A stretch of 64,000 nt of DNA from Bacteroides sp. GTDB lineage: Bacteria > Bacteroidota > Bacteroidia > Bacteroidales > UBA7960. Positions 16,938-25,822 of the stretch are shown piece by piece; the stretch's first letter is position 1, and each line of letters begins with the position of its first letter. Location of the stretch: the NCBI GenBank assembly GCA_036351255.1, contig JAZBOS010000093.1:1-64000 (forward strand), in the 5' to 3' direction. The notes beneath the pieces are model-generated. The model worked only from the letters and a program-made list of their open reading frames with translations, was not told the origin of the DNA and did not search any database. A program made the translations under genes and the position numbers.

Positions 16938-17471
16938 ATGCAAACCTTCAGGAAAAGCGAACGGCTCTGTACTTTCCGTCTCAAGGAACTGCTTTTCAAC
17001 CAGGGAGAGGGCTTTTTCGTCTATCCCTTTCGCATTTTTTTCCTGTTTCTGGATGATTACAACCTGGAGCCACATTTCTTCAAGGACAACGGGGTGATTT
17101 TTGAAGGACAGGCCCAACCCCTTCCGGAGCATATCGCCAGGCAAAACCCCACCTGGCCTTTTCGCCAGTTGCCATCTTCGGCACTATTTACGCATCCTGC
17201 CAAAGCAATGGTTTCGGTTTCCAAAAAAAATTACAAGAAAGCCACCGAACGCAACCTCCTCAAAAGGCGAATAAAAGAAGCCTATCGGAAAAACAAACAG
17301 GGCTTTTATACGTTTCTTGAAGACGAGAAGCTTTTATGCCTGCTGGCCTTTGTGTATACTTCCCGTGAAATACTGCCTTACAGCGAAATAGAAAATAAAA
17401 TCATCTTAACTTTGCAAAAATTACAAGCGGAGGCTGAAGCTAATAAGGCGGCCAGCGCTCCCCGGGAATGA
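16938..17471 (+). CDS. rnpA: Ribonuclease P protein component
   Basis: A 177-residue protein subunit of RNase P, which trims the 5' ends of tRNA precursors. FRKSERLC is the N-terminal motif. The RNR signature region is [24 protein letters not shown] (residues about 93-116), the basic helix that contacts the catalytic RNA. The protein is longer than the roughly 120-residue norm because of an insert after the first helix, as is usual in Bacteroidota. It overlaps yidD by 4 bases, implying translational coupling. Confidence 0.95.
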   Translation: MQTFRKSERLCTFRLKELLFNQGEGFFVYPFRIFFLFLDDYNLEPHFFKDNGVIFEGQAQPLPEHIARQNPTWPFRQLPSSALFTHPAKAMVSVSKKNYKKATERNLLKRRIKEAYRKNKQGFYTFLEDEKLLCLLAFVYTSREILPYSEIENKIILTLQKLQAEAEANKAASAPRE

Positions 17472-17716
17472 TCAAAATGGCTGTATTGAGATTTATAAAT
17501 AAGGCGCTGATAATGCTTATGGTGGGCTTGATCAAATTCTACCAGGGAGCAATTTCGCCTTATCTGCCCAACAGTTGCCGTTATACGCCGACCTGCTCGC
17601 ATTACGGGGTGGAAGCCATCAGGAAGCATGGCCCGTTTAAAGGGGGCTGGCTTACTCTGAAAAGGTTTTTGTCGTGCAACCCCTGGGGAGGCAGCGGCTA
17701 CGATCCAGTGCCTTAA
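17468..17716 (+). CDS. yidD: Membrane protein insertion efficiency factor YidD
   Basis: An 82-residue protein with all family marks: [21 protein letters not shown] and the C-terminal [12 protein letters not shown]. The three cysteines (SCRYTPTCS and SCNPW) are conserved. It assists YidC-dependent insertion of inner-membrane proteins and attaches peripherally by an amphipathic N-terminal helix, seen here as [16 protein letters not shown]. The ATG overlaps the rnpA stop (ATGA). The rnpA-yidD order is widespread, although yidC itself is not adjacent here. Confidence 0.97.
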   Translation: MIKMAVLRFINKALIMLMVGLIKFYQGAISPYLPNSCRYTPTCSHYGVEAIRKHGPFKGGWLTLKRFLSCNPWGGSGYDPVP

Positions 17717-17744
17717 ATTATTTTTTTTACTTAAATTTTGTCCG

Positions 17745-19418
17745 ATGAATCTGCTGAAGAAATTCCATAAGAAAACGAGAACCCTTTTACTGATTCTGAG
17801 CCTTTCGGGGATGGCCGTGGTTTTTACCGCCTTTAATTCGCAAAACTTTGAGATTGCAAAGAATCTTGACATCTTCGCCAGCCTGTTTCGCGAGATCGTT
17901 GTAAACTACGTTGATGATGTAAATCCCTCCGAGTTGATGAAGACTGGCATCGATGAGATGCTGTATTCGCTGGACCCCTATACCAATTTCATCCCGGAGT
18001 CGCAAATTGAGGACATGCGTTTTATGACCACCGGGCAATACGGTGGTATTGGGGCGCTGATCACAACACGTGGAGATTATACCATCATCACCGAACCCTA
18101 TGAAGGCTTTCCGGCATACAAGGCAGGCCTGTTGCCCGGCGACCGCATCCTTGAAATCAGCGGGCAGTCGGCAAAGGGAAAATCCTCGGAAGATGTGCGC
18201 GAACTATTGAAGGGGCAACCCGGCACCACCCTGTCACTGCTGATTGAACGCGATGGGGAGCCTGAGCCATTTTTGAGGGATGTAATCCGTGAGGTAGTGA
18301 CCATAAGCAACATACCCTATTATGGAATGCTGGATGAAAAAACCGGCTATATCAAGCTGACAGGCTTCACCCAGCATGCAGGCCGGGAGGTTAAGGAAGC
18401 CCTTAATGAATTAAAGGAAAATAACAATATTGAAAATATTGTGCTTGATTTGCGCGGCAACGGAGGAGGCTTGCTCAATGAAGCTGTAAACATCACTAAT
18501 CTCTTTGTAGAAAAAGACGAATTGGTGGTAAGCACCCAGGGCAAGATAGCAGATCGCAACACAAACCACCGCACCCTCAATAACCCCATTGACACCGAAA
18601 TTCCCCTGGTGGTATTGGTTGACAGGGGTTCTGCTTCTGCATCGGAGATTGTGGCTGGGGCTATCCAGGACTTCGACCGCGGAGTTATCCTTGGTCAGCG
18701 CACCTTTGGCAAAGGACTGGTGCAGAACGTGATCCCCCTGAGCTACAACACCCAACTGAAGGTCACGGTAGCCAAGTATTACATTCCCAGTGGACGTTGC
18801 ATCCAGGCCATTGATTATGCCCAGCGCAACGAGGATGGCAGTGTTGCGCTGATTCCCGATTCATTGAAAAAAGCCTTTAACACCCGTAATGGTCGCGTGG
18901 TATATGATGGAGGCGGGATTGAACCCGATATAGCGGTGGACGCCCAGAGACTGAGCAACATCACCTTCGCCCTTGCCAGCCGCTTCCTGATCTTTGACTA
19001 TGCCAACCAGTTTTACCGGGAGCATGAGAGCATTCCTCCTGCCGACCAGTTTGTGATCACCGATGAAATCTTTTTTGAATTTGTTGACTTCCTTTCCGAC
19101 AAGGATTATGAATACGAAACCCGCAGCGAAAGGCTCCTGGAAGAATTGAAGGAAGCCTCGGCCCATGAAAAATATTTCAGCGCCATCGAAACGGAATATA
19201 AAGCCTTGCAGCAAAAGATGATGCACAACAAGGAAGAAGACCTGATCACCTTCAGGGAAGAAATCACGATGCTGCTGAAGGAAGAAATCGCCTCGCGCTA
19301 CTATTATCAGAAAGGGCGTGTGCTGGCATCACTTTCACAGGATCAGGAAATTGCGCGTGCTCTGGAAATCCTGGCAAACGGAAACGGATACCAGAAGATT
19401 CTGGCTGTGCAACAGTAA
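17745..19418 (+). CDS. C-terminal processing peptidase (S41 family, CtpA-like)
   Basis: A 557-residue periplasmic protease. One N-terminal hydrophobic segment (residues 12-30) acts as signal or anchor. A PDZ domain lies at about residues 85-175 (GGIGALITTRGDYTII ... GDRILEISG). In the S41 core, GSASASEIVAG and FGKGLVQ place the Ser298-Lys323-Gln327 catalytic group with the spacing of Prc/CtpB. The C-terminal 150 residues are helical and charged, as in other Bacteroidota Ctp proteins. It trims C-termini of exported proteins. It starts 28 bases after yidD. Confidence 0.94.
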   Translation: MNLLKKFHKKTRTLLLILSLSGMAVVFTAFNSQNFEIAKNLDIFASLFREIVVNYVDDVNPSELMKTGIDEMLYSLDPYTNFIPESQIEDMRFMTTGQYGGIGALITTRGDYTIITEPYEGFPAYKAGLLPGDRILEISGQSAKGKSSEDVRELLKGQPGTTLSLLIERDGEPEPFLRDVIREVVTISNIPYYGMLDEKTGYIKLTGFTQHAGREVKEALNELKENNNIENIVLDLRGNGGGLLNEAVNITNLFVEKDELVVSTQGKIADRNTNHRTLNNPIDTEIPLVVLVDRGSASASEIVAGAIQDFDRGVILGQRTFGKGLVQNVIPLSYNTQLKVTVAKYYIPSGRCIQAIDYAQRNEDGSVALIPDSLKKAFNTRNGRVVYDGGGIEPDIAVDAQRLSNITFALASRFLIFDYANQFYREHESIPPADQFVITDEIFFEFVDFLSDKDYEYETRSERLLEELKEASAHEKYFSAIETEYKALQQKMMHNKEEDLITFREEITMLLKEEIASRYYYQKGRVLASLSQDQEIARALEILANGNGYQKILAVQQ

Positions 19419-19446
19419 AATTCATTTATTCTTCATTTTGGGGTTC

Positions 19447-19454
19447 TATCTTTG
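19447..19454 (+). promoter_or_regulatory. -7 box for the small secreted Pro/Arg-rich protein
   Basis: TATCTTTG matches TAnnTTTG, 24 bases before the ATG at 19479. No TTTG is at the right distance upstream. Confidence 0.45.
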
Positions 19455-19478
19455 CATTATATAAAACGTCAAAATCAA

Positions 19479-19796
19479 ATGAAAACACTGCTCACCATAG
19501 CATGGATGCTTTTGCTTGGGGCTGTGGTTCAGCCGTTATATGCCCAGGAACCTGAGAAAAAAACCCCGGAAAAGGAAGTAGAAAAGGTACAACCCCCTCA
19601 GACTCCTACCGAGACCCCTGTAGAACAGGCAGAAAAGGAAGAGGTTAAGCAGGTTGCCCCCAACAAGTCAGCGGAAGAAAGGAATCGTCAGCGCCTGCGT
19701 CAGGACCGCGGTGCACGGCCCGAGATAATCCGTCCCGGTGGCCGTCCTGCAGGGGCAGGCCGTCCAAAAGGAGCTCGCCGCCCGGGCAGAAGATAA
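19479..19796 (+). CDS. Small secreted protein with Pro/Glu-rich middle and Gly/Arg-rich tail
   Basis: A 105-residue protein with a clear signal peptide (MKTLLTIAWMLLLGAVV ... YAQ). The mature part is low complexity: a Lys/Glu/Pro stretch (KKTPEKEVEKVQPPQTP), a short RNRQRLRQDR motif, then a Gly/Arg/Pro tail ending RPGRR. It is probably disordered in the periplasm. The start at 19479 is chosen over the upstream frame because it begins the signal peptide and follows a -7 box. It mirrors the protein at 22830 in having a signal, RQ/RN repeats and a G/R tail. Function unknown. Confidence 0.7.
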   Translation: MKTLLTIAWMLLLGAVVQPLYAQEPEKKTPEKEVEKVQPPQTPTETPVEQAEKEEVKQVAPNKSAEERNRQRLRQDRGARPEIIRPGGRPAGAGRPKGARRPGRR

Positions 19797-19820
19797 GCCA
19801 TAACCTTTTCTGAACCATCC

Positions 19821-20675
19821 ATGAGAAATTTGCTGATCAACAGTCTGCTGCCCTTGTTTTTGCTGGGCTTTATGCCGGTTTTCGGTCAAACCGAACTACC
19901 AGCCGACAGCCTTGCAGACAAAGAACCAGCCCACCAGTTTTTTGCTGGTGCAGGCTATGGCAGCGACCTGATCTATTACGGTACAAGCGTATCGGGCAAC
20001 CAGCCCTATTTCTCAGGTGAACTGATCTATGCCTGGGAGAAAGGCCTTTGGGCCGCCGCCGCATTCTATCACCTGCCCGAACAGGAACCTTTCTTTTCCT
20101 TTGTTGACCTCTCAGTCGGGTATTCCTATGTCTTCAACAAAGTTTTCGATGCCGGCCTCAGCGTTTCGCAATATCACGGAGGAGAAAGCATCGACACCAC
20201 TTTTTATGCTGATTATACCTTCCTGAGTGCCAGCCTTGGGGTTGACTGGAGGCTGCTTTATACCACCTTCACACCCGGATGGCTCCTGGCAGAGGAAAAC
20301 AGTTTTTACCTCGTGGTGGACAACACCCATTATTTCCGCACCCCTTCTTTCGGAAAAAAAGACAGCTATTTTACCTTTAACCCGGGTGTTTCCTTCCTGT
20401 TTGGCAGTTATGCCTGGCTCAGGCAATACGGGGGCCAGGGTGGTGGCGGACAAGGACCGGGGCCGGGAGGAAACCGAAACACTTATGCGACCACCGTTGA
20501 AGAAGAAGACTTTCGCATGCTGGATATGCAGCTAAGCATTCCGGTTGAATTCTACCTCGATCGCCTGAGTATTGAGTTTGAACCCGCATATTTTCTTAAC
20601 TTTATCGGTGACGAAAACGGGGATACTGAAGGGCGGTTCTTCTTTACCCTGGGATTTTATTATAAGATCAACTGA
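19821..20675 (+). CDS. Predicted outer-membrane beta-barrel protein
   Basis: A 284-residue protein with a signal peptide ending MPVFGQ. Alternating aromatic and polar strands run throughout (GYGSDLIYYGTSVSGNQPY, DLSVGYSYVFNKVFDAGLSV, YFTFNPGVSFLFGSYAWL), and the last residues GRFFFTLGFYYKIN form a typical terminal barrel strand. A Gly/Gln-rich insert (QGGGGQGPGPGG) sits near residue 215 in a presumed loop. No named family recognised. It ends 2 bases before the response regulator start, so it is probably part of the same transcript. Confidence 0.7.
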   Translation: MRNLLINSLLPLFLLGFMPVFGQTELPADSLADKEPAHQFFAGAGYGSDLIYYGTSVSGNQPYFSGELIYAWEKGLWAAAAFYHLPEQEPFFSFVDLSVGYSYVFNKVFDAGLSVSQYHGGESIDTTFYADYTFLSASLGVDWRLLYTTFTPGWLLAEENSFYLVVDNTHYFRTPSFGKKDSYFTFNPGVSFLFGSYAWLRQYGGQGGGGQGPGPGGNRNTYATTVEEEDFRMLDMQLSIPVEFYLDRLSIEFEPAYFLNFIGDENGDTEGRFFFTLGFYYKIN

Positions 20676-20677
20676 GG

Positions 20678-21355
20678 ATGAATGTACTGATTGTAGAGGA
20701 TGAAAAAAGCCTGGCACAAGAAATCGCCGACTTTCTCAGCAAGGAGCATTACCTGGTAGAAGTCTCCACCACAGGTATGGATGCTTCTGAAAAGATCGCT
20801 GTAAACCTTTACGATTTTATCCTGCTCGACCTGGGATTGCCCGACTATGATGGGCTTGACCTGTTGCGGGAGGCCAGAGAGATCAATCATGAGGCCGCTT
20901 TCATTATCATTACCGCCCGCGGAGAAGTGGACGACCGGATCAAAGGATTGGACCTGGGGGCTGATGATTACCTGGCCAAGCCTTTTTCACTTGCGGAGCT
21001 CAATGCCCGTATGGCTGCCATCGCCCGACGCAAATTCGGGATGAAAACCAACCACATTCAATTTGGCGACTTTTTGCTGGACCCTCTTTCCCGAAAGGTT
21101 ACCTGCCAGGACATTGAAGTGGATATCACCAAAAAGCAGTTCGACCTGCTGCATTACCTCCTCCTCAGCAAGAACAGGGCGCTGACACGCATGCAGCTGT
21201 ATGAGCATGTTTGGGGCAACCTGCTGGGAGATGAATACGACAGTAATTTCATTGATGTCCACATAAAGAACCTGCGAAAAAAACTGGCTGAATATGCCCC
21301 GGTCGACTGGCTTGAAACCGTCAGAGGTGTAGGATACAGGGCTAACATCGACTGA
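20678..21355 (+). CDS. OmpR-family response regulator
   Basis: A 225-residue regulator. The receiver domain (1-120) has acidic residues in VEDEKS, phospho-acceptor Asp51 (LLDLGLPD), and Lys in LAKPFS. The C-terminal winged helix (about 130-225) matches the OmpR/PhoB type, with recognition-helix region FIDVHIKNLRKKL and GVGYRA at the end. The histidine kinase starts 3 bases after its stop, so the pair is co-translated. It likely controls envelope genes, perhaps the flanking secreted proteins. Confidence 0.95.
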   Translation: MNVLIVEDEKSLAQEIADFLSKEHYLVEVSTTGMDASEKIAVNLYDFILLDLGLPDYDGLDLLREAREINHEAAFIIITARGEVDDRIKGLDLGADDYLAKPFSLAELNARMAAIARRKFGMKTNHIQFGDFLLDPLSRKVTCQDIEVDITKKQFDLLHYLLLSKNRALTRMQLYEHVWGNLLGDEYDSNFIDVHIKNLRKKLAEYAPVDWLETVRGVGYRANID

Positions 21356-21358
21356 TTC

Positions 21359-22678
21359 ATGAAGCTGCGCTACAAGCTTGCCTGGTATAATTTGCTTACG
21401 AAACTTATTTTCGTAATGATTTTCCTCCTGGTGATGCCTTATTTCCTGGAAAGGGTTAATATTATCCAGACGGATAATGAACTCATCAACAAACGGGAGC
21501 AAGTCATTGGACTCATTGGAGAGTTTGGGGTGGAAGGGCTTATGGCAGGAAATCTGGACCAGGGCATCGGCAGCTATAACATCCTGAAGCAGGAATACAT
21601 CAGCCTTGAGCCAGCCCCTTCCGACAGTCTCTGGAACTTCATTGAAGTGGCCCAGCGCAGGGTGGACAACGAAATCATCGATTACCGGGTGCTCAACTAT
21701 TCATTTATTGTGGATGGGGAAACCTATCTGCTGGAGATCGGCACCAGCCTCGACAGTATTTATGAGACCGAAAGAAACATCCGCAACATTACCCTGATCC
21801 TGCTTGGACTCTTTGTAATTATTTCCTTTGTGGCCGATACCACCCTGGCGCGCGTGCTCACCCGCCCGCTTGAATTGATCACCCATAAACTCAGGGAAAC
21901 GAAAAGCCCGGCGCTCTTCGACCGGACGCCGGTACAAACAACTACCACCGATTTTGCCTATCTCGACCTTACGCTGAATGAGCTCATGCAAAAGATCGAT
22001 GACCTCTTCACGCGAGAAAAGGAGATCACGGCCAATATTTCGCACGAGTTGCTAACCCCAATATCGGTGCTGCAAAGCCGCCTTGAAAACCTGATCAGCA
22101 ATGGAGACCTGAAAGAGCAGAGTGCTGAAAAAGTATCAGAATCGCTGCGCACCCTTCATCGTCTGAAAGGCATCATCAACTCCCTCCTGCTCATAGCCAG
22201 GGTTGAGAATCACCAATTCATTAAAAACGACAACTTTCCCCTGCAGGAATTACTCACCGAGGTGATAGAAGAGATTGAGCCGGTAGCCAATGATAAGGGG
22301 CTTGATATCCTCACCCGCTTTGATTGCGAACAGCACCTCAGCAAGGCCAACCGTTCGCTTTTATTTACCTTGCTGTTTAATATCATCAACAACGCGGTGA
22401 AATTTTCGGGCGATACTCCGGCTGGACCGGTGGAGATTCATTGTTACGTTGAAGGGAACAACTTTAAAGTCAGGATCAGAGACCATGGACCGGGAATCCC
22501 TCCCGAACAGGCAGCAGACCTTTTTCAACGCTTCAAAAAACGCAAGTCGCCCGATGGGCATGGACTGGGACTAGCCATTGCCAAAACCATTGCCGATTTT
22601 CACGGAATTGTCATTCGACTGGATTCCCCATCCGGACAGGGCACTGCTTTCACGCTGGACTTTCCCGCAGATTTGTAA
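21359..22678 (+). CDS. Sensor histidine kinase
   Basis: A 439-residue membrane kinase. The first membrane span is residues 14-30 and the second about 143-160, enclosing a periplasmic sensor of roughly 110 residues that is not a recognised domain. A short HAMP-like linker leads to the dimerisation domain with phospho-accepting His229 (NISHELLTP). The ATPase domain shows the N box (NIINNAVKFS), G1 (DHGPGIP) and G2 (GHGLGLAIAK). It partners the OmpR-type regulator immediately upstream. The stimulus is unknown. Confidence 0.94.
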   Translation: MKLRYKLAWYNLLTKLIFVMIFLLVMPYFLERVNIIQTDNELINKREQVIGLIGEFGVEGLMAGNLDQGIGSYNILKQEYISLEPAPSDSLWNFIEVAQRRVDNEIIDYRVLNYSFIVDGETYLLEIGTSLDSIYETERNIRNITLILLGLFVIISFVADTTLARVLTRPLELITHKLRETKSPALFDRTPVQTTTTDFAYLDLTLNELMQKIDDLFTREKEITANISHELLTPISVLQSRLENLISNGDLKEQSAEKVSESLRTLHRLKGIINSLLLIARVENHQFIKNDNFPLQELLTEVIEEIEPVANDKGLDILTRFDCEQHLSKANRSLLFTLLFNIINNAVKFSGDTPAGPVEIHCYVEGNNFKVRIRDHGPGIPPEQAADLFQRFKKRKSPDGHGLGLAIAKTIADFHGIVIRLDSPSGQGTAFTLDFPADL

Positions 22679-22829
22679 AAAAATCAAAAAACTGCTTTGA
22701 TTTGCATGTTTTTCATAATTCCTTCATGCATGGGGTTGTAATTTTACCCTGTAATTGAATGACAGCGGTTTCTTACCCCTTTCAGGAGAAATCAAAAAGC
22801 AAATTCGTAAACCTAAAATTCTTACAGAG

Positions 22830-23219
22830 ATGAAAAAATCCATGTTAGTCATTGCCCTGGCACTGGGCATAAGCAGCGCCGCCCTGGCCCAGACCCAGGA
22901 ACCTCAGAATGTTCGCAACCGTCAGCGCGACCCGCAGAACACCGAGAATCAGGTTCAGCAGCGCGAAAGACTTCGTGTGCAGGATCCTACCACCCACAAC
23001 CCCGAGGCTGTACAACAAGCCCAGACTCGCCGCGAAGAGCGTAAAGCCCTCCGTGAACAGCGCAAAGCAGAGAAGCAACAACTTCGTGAACAACGCAAGC
23101 AGCAACAGCAGCAGCGTCTGCAGGATGGTTCAGGAGCCGGTCGCGGAAACCAGAACCGTCCACAGGGCAATCGTCCCAACCAACCCCGTCAGGGACGCGG
23201 TGGCGGTGGCCGCAGGTAA
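22830..23219 (+). CDS. Small secreted Gln/Arg-rich protein
   Basis: A 129-residue protein with a signal peptide ending in ALAQTQ. The mature part is dominated by Arg, Gln and Asn: NRQRDPQNTENQVQQRERL, then a helical stretch ALREQRKAEKQQLREQRKQ, then a disordered tail of Gly, Asn, Arg and Pro ending GGGGRR. The start at 22830 replaces an upstream in-frame start that lacks the signal. It is similar in design to the protein at 19479 on the other side of the two-component genes. A role in envelope stress or in binding polyanions is possible but unproven. Confidence 0.7.
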   Translation: MKKSMLVIALALGISSAALAQTQEPQNVRNRQRDPQNTENQVQQRERLRVQDPTTHNPEAVQQAQTRREERKALREQRKAEKQQLREQRKQQQQQRLQDGSGAGRGNQNRPQGNRPNQPRQGRGGGGRR

Positions 23220-23258
23220 GACCTGAAAAAAACAACAACTCCCCTTTCAAGGAAAAGA

Positions 23259-23295
23259 GGCTGCCTCAGTCAAACGAGGCAGCCTTTTCTTTTTC
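23259..23295 (+). terminator. Terminator after the Gln/Arg-rich protein
   Basis: GGCTGCCTC pairs with GAGGCAGCC over 9 bases with an 8-base loop, followed by TTTTCTTTTT. Confidence 0.88.
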
Positions 23296-23409
23296 CCCTT
23301 ACGGGAAAAAATATTTTCGACTGGCTTTGAATCCCCTGACGCCAAAAAAAGCATTCAAAACAGGGGTGGAAAAGGACCTCTTCCGCAATATAACTGACTA
23401 TAATCTTAA

Positions 23410-23500
23410 ACGTAGATTAAACAAATCTTAAACGTATTTAAGACGTAGTTTAGACGTGTGTGTACGTTTGAACTACGTCTGAACTACGTGTTAACTACGT
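23410..23500. repeat. Palindromic 11-base-phased array C
   Basis: ACGT occurs at 23410, 23432, 23443, 23454, then 23464, 23475, 23486 and 23497. Spacing is 11 bases within each half (one degenerate unit is skipped at 23421) and 10 across the centre at 23460/23461. The halves are mirror images: left units read TTTAGACGTAG, right units CTACGTCTGAA. It is the longest of the five arrays, in a 435-base stretch without a functional gene between 23220 and 23654. No other element was seen there. Confidence 0.85.
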
Positions 23501-23654
23501 CTGAACTCTGATGCTAAACCGGATTTGAAAAGATTTTTATTCCCCCTTTTCGCCGAATCGGTTCTTCCTATTCCTTTGCTTCTTCAAAGGCAATTAAGGG
23601 ATAGCCAGAAAAACAGGATCAGGGAATAAAAGAACCGGAAGGAACAGGGATGCT

Positions 23655-24014
23655 TTAGGAGAAAGGCGAAACGCTACCGGATGGGGCCAAAAATAATTTT
23701 GAATTTGGCGCTTTTAGCCCGGGTACGTTGCCCATTGGGCCTTCAACGCGCATTAACCATTCGAGCGATTCACAGGTCATTGCTTTTTCTTCCGCTGTCA
23801 GATGATGGGAGATATTTTCAGACGGATCAAGGGGCGGGTTTTGCAAACTGAAGTTCCAGATATAAAATTCAGAGGCCTGCCAGATCAGTGTTGCGGCTTA
23901 TTCGGAAATGAAAGGACCTGGATTTCCCTGAATGGAAATGGCTGCGCAAGGTTACAGCCATACAATAAAAGCGAAGAGGGTAAAAAAGCCCTTCATCTTT
24001 TTGATCGTTTTCAT
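23655..24014 (-). pseudogene. Decayed gene for a small secreted protein, two in-frame stops
   Basis: Minus strand from ATG 24014: MKTIKKMKGFFTLFAFIVWL, then TAA (23952-23954), PCAAISIQGNPGPFISE, then TAA (23898-23900), then 80 residues with protein-like composition (IWQASEFYIWNFSLQNPPLD ... EEKAMTCESLEWLMRVEGPM) ending at a stop at 23655. All 120 codons are in one frame, so two nonsense changes would explain the loss. The N-terminus looks like a signal peptide. The family was not recognised. A shortened product from a downstream start is possible but would lack export. Confidence 0.6.
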
Positions 24015-24081
24015 GGTTAATTTTTTGGTTACCCTTTGCTGCAATCAAAAACTTTGCCTGTTTTGAACAAAATTCAGGTTT

Positions 24082-24116
24082 TTTGCCTGCCCCCTCCAAA
24101 GGATTTATTAATTTTG
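24082..24116 (+). promoter_or_regulatory. Promoter of the kbl-acpS-ligase-ACP-kbl locus
   Basis: TTTG at 24082-24085, 23 bases, TAATTTTG at 24109-24116. The -7 box is a full match; the spacing is at the long end. Transcription would start near 24123, before the ATG at 24150. Confidence 0.5.
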
Positions 24117-24149
24117 ACCCGCTTTAAAATAAGGAAAATACACAAAATT

Positions 24150-25346
24150 ATGTACGGCAAATTTCAGGAGCACCTCCAGCACCAACTTCAGGAAATTCGT
24201 GATGCTGGTTTATACAAAAGAGAAAGAGTTATAACAAGCCCCCAAGGGGTTGAAATAGAAACAAACGGCAAAAAAGTCCTGAATTTTTGTGCCAACAATT
24301 ACCTTGGCTTATCCTCAGACCCCCGGGTTATGGCGGCGGCCAATTATACATTCTTTAAGTATGGTTATGGGATGTCCTCGGTCAGGTTCATTTGCGGAAC
24401 GCAGAAAGTGCATAAGGATCTGGAAGCAAAACTCAGTGAGTTTCTGGGCATGGACGACACCATCCTTTTCTCCTCGGCCTTTGATGCCAACGGAGGGGTT
24501 TTCGAGCCCCTGCTCAGCGAGCAGGATGCCATTATCTCCGACGAACTGAATCACGCCTCCATTATTGATGGGGTTAGATTATGCAAAGCCAAGCGCTTCA
24601 GGTACAAGAATAACGACATGGAAGACCTTGAGGATGTGCTTCAGGACGCCCGTGAGGCCCGTTTTAAATTGATTGTCACCGATGGCGTTTTCTCGATGGA
24701 TGGCATCATCGCCGATGTGGACAAAATTTGCGATCTGGCTGAAAAATATGATGCGCTGGTTATGGTCGATGATTCACACGCCACTGGTTTCGTTGGGAAA
24801 ACAGGACGAGGAACCCATGAATATCGCAACGTAATGGATCGCGTAGATATCATTTGTACCACTTTTGGGAAGGCATTGGGAGGGGCTTCAGGGGGTTGCA
24901 TTTCTGGTCGCCAGGAAATTATTGACTTGCTCAGACAAAGGGCACGCCCATACCTTTTCTCCAACTCTCTGGCGCCTTCTATTGCAGGAGCTACCCTGGA
25001 GGTGATAAACATGCTTTCAGAAACCACAGCCCTGCGGGATAAACTCTACGAAAACACTCAGCTTTTCCGCAAAGGAATGACAGAAGCCGGCTTCACCATT
25101 GTGCCAGGGGTACATTCCATTGTTCCTGTCCTTTTTGGCCATCTTCCAAACGATGCCAAGCTTTCGCAGCAATTTGCCGACGCCCTGCTTGAAGAAGGAG
25201 TCTATGTGATCGGATTCTATTTCCCTGTAGTACCCAGAGGCAAGTCAAGGATTCGTGTACAGTTAAGTGCTGCCCATAGTAAGGAACAGGTGGAATTTGC
25301 CATAGAGAAATTCATCAAGGTAGGAAAAAAATTAGGCGCCATTTGA
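24150..25346 (+). CDS. kbl: 2-amino-3-ketobutyrate CoA ligase-like alpha-oxoamine synthase (copy 1)
   Basis: A 398-residue PLP enzyme. Motifs match E. coli Kbl closely: [47 protein letters not shown] (His135), [18 protein letters not shown] (Asp207/His210) and [13 protein letters not shown] (Lys241, the PLP Schiff base). The family joins glycine and acetyl-CoA, or cleaves the product in threonine breakdown. Threonine dehydrogenase, the usual partner, is absent; acpS overlaps the stop instead. The start at 24150 is preferred over an upstream frame because the conserved N-terminus begins there. The glycine/acetyl-CoA preference is inferred from similarity. Confidence 0.9.
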   Translation: MYGKFQEHLQHQLQEIRDAGLYKRERVITSPQGVEIETNGKKVLNFCANNYLGLSSDPRVMAAANYTFFKYGYGMSSVRFICGTQKVHKDLEAKLSEFLGMDDTILFSSAFDANGGVFEPLLSEQDAIISDELNHASIIDGVRLCKAKRFRYKNNDMEDLEDVLQDAREARFKLIVTDGVFSMDGIIADVDKICDLAEKYDALVMVDDSHATGFVGKTGRGTHEYRNVMDRVDIICTTFGKALGGASGGCISGRQEIIDLLRQRARPYLFSNSLAPSIAGATLEVINMLSETTALRDKLYENTQLFRKGMTEAGFTIVPGVHSIVPVLFGHLPNDAKLSQQFADALLEEGVYVIGFYFPVVPRGKSRIRVQLSAAHSKEQVEFAIEKFIKVGKKLGAI

Positions 25347-25729
25347 TATACGGCCTGGGCACTGATATCATTGAGGTTGACCGCGTAAGGAAAACCATGG
25401 AAGCCGACCCGGGCTTTCAGCATACGGTGTTTACTCCAGGTGAAATTCGCTATTGCGAATCAAAGGCCAATAAATACCAGCATTTTGCCGCGAGGTTTTG
25501 TGCAAAGGAAGCTTTCCTGAAAGCCCTCGGGAAAGGCATTAACACTGGCATTATTCTTACCGACATTGAGGTTTGCAACGAATCATCGGGCAAACCTTTT
25601 ATTCAATTAACCGGAACTGCAAAAGATTTTTTCCGAAATTTTGGTTTCATAAAAATTCTTGTATCTTTATCGCACTTGAAAGATATGGCAAAGGCAGTTG
25701 TAATTATTGAGAAGGAGGACAGGGAATAA
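25343..25729 (+). CDS. acpS: Holo-[acyl-carrier-protein] synthase
   Basis: A 128-residue phosphopantetheinyl transferase of the AcpS type. [12 protein letters not shown] places the metal-binding Asp8 and [15 protein letters not shown] the Glu56 and Lys of the second motif. It moves 4'-phosphopantetheine from CoA to a serine of an acyl carrier protein. The start is a TTG at 25343 overlapping the TGA of the preceding kbl, which implies coupling. A carrier protein with a suitable serine lies 1.9 kb downstream in the same cluster. It may also serve the cell's fatty-acid ACP. Confidence 0.93.
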   Translation: MIYGLGTDIIEVDRVRKTMEADPGFQHTVFTPGEIRYCESKANKYQHFAARFCAKEAFLKALGKGINTGIILTDIEVCNESSGKPFIQLTGTAKDFFRNFGFIKILVSLSHLKDMAKAVVIIEKEDRE

Positions 25730-25822
25730 GAACTGACGAATAGAACACAAGGGATTGGCCCCTCCAGTTGCCTTTATCAATGCGCAAATTTCATAGGTTT
25801 CACCATATATCTGAAGAATACT

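Noticed and set aside
23802..24020. Plus-strand frame of 72 codons
   Set aside because: It is antisense to the decayed secreted-protein gene and has no protein features.
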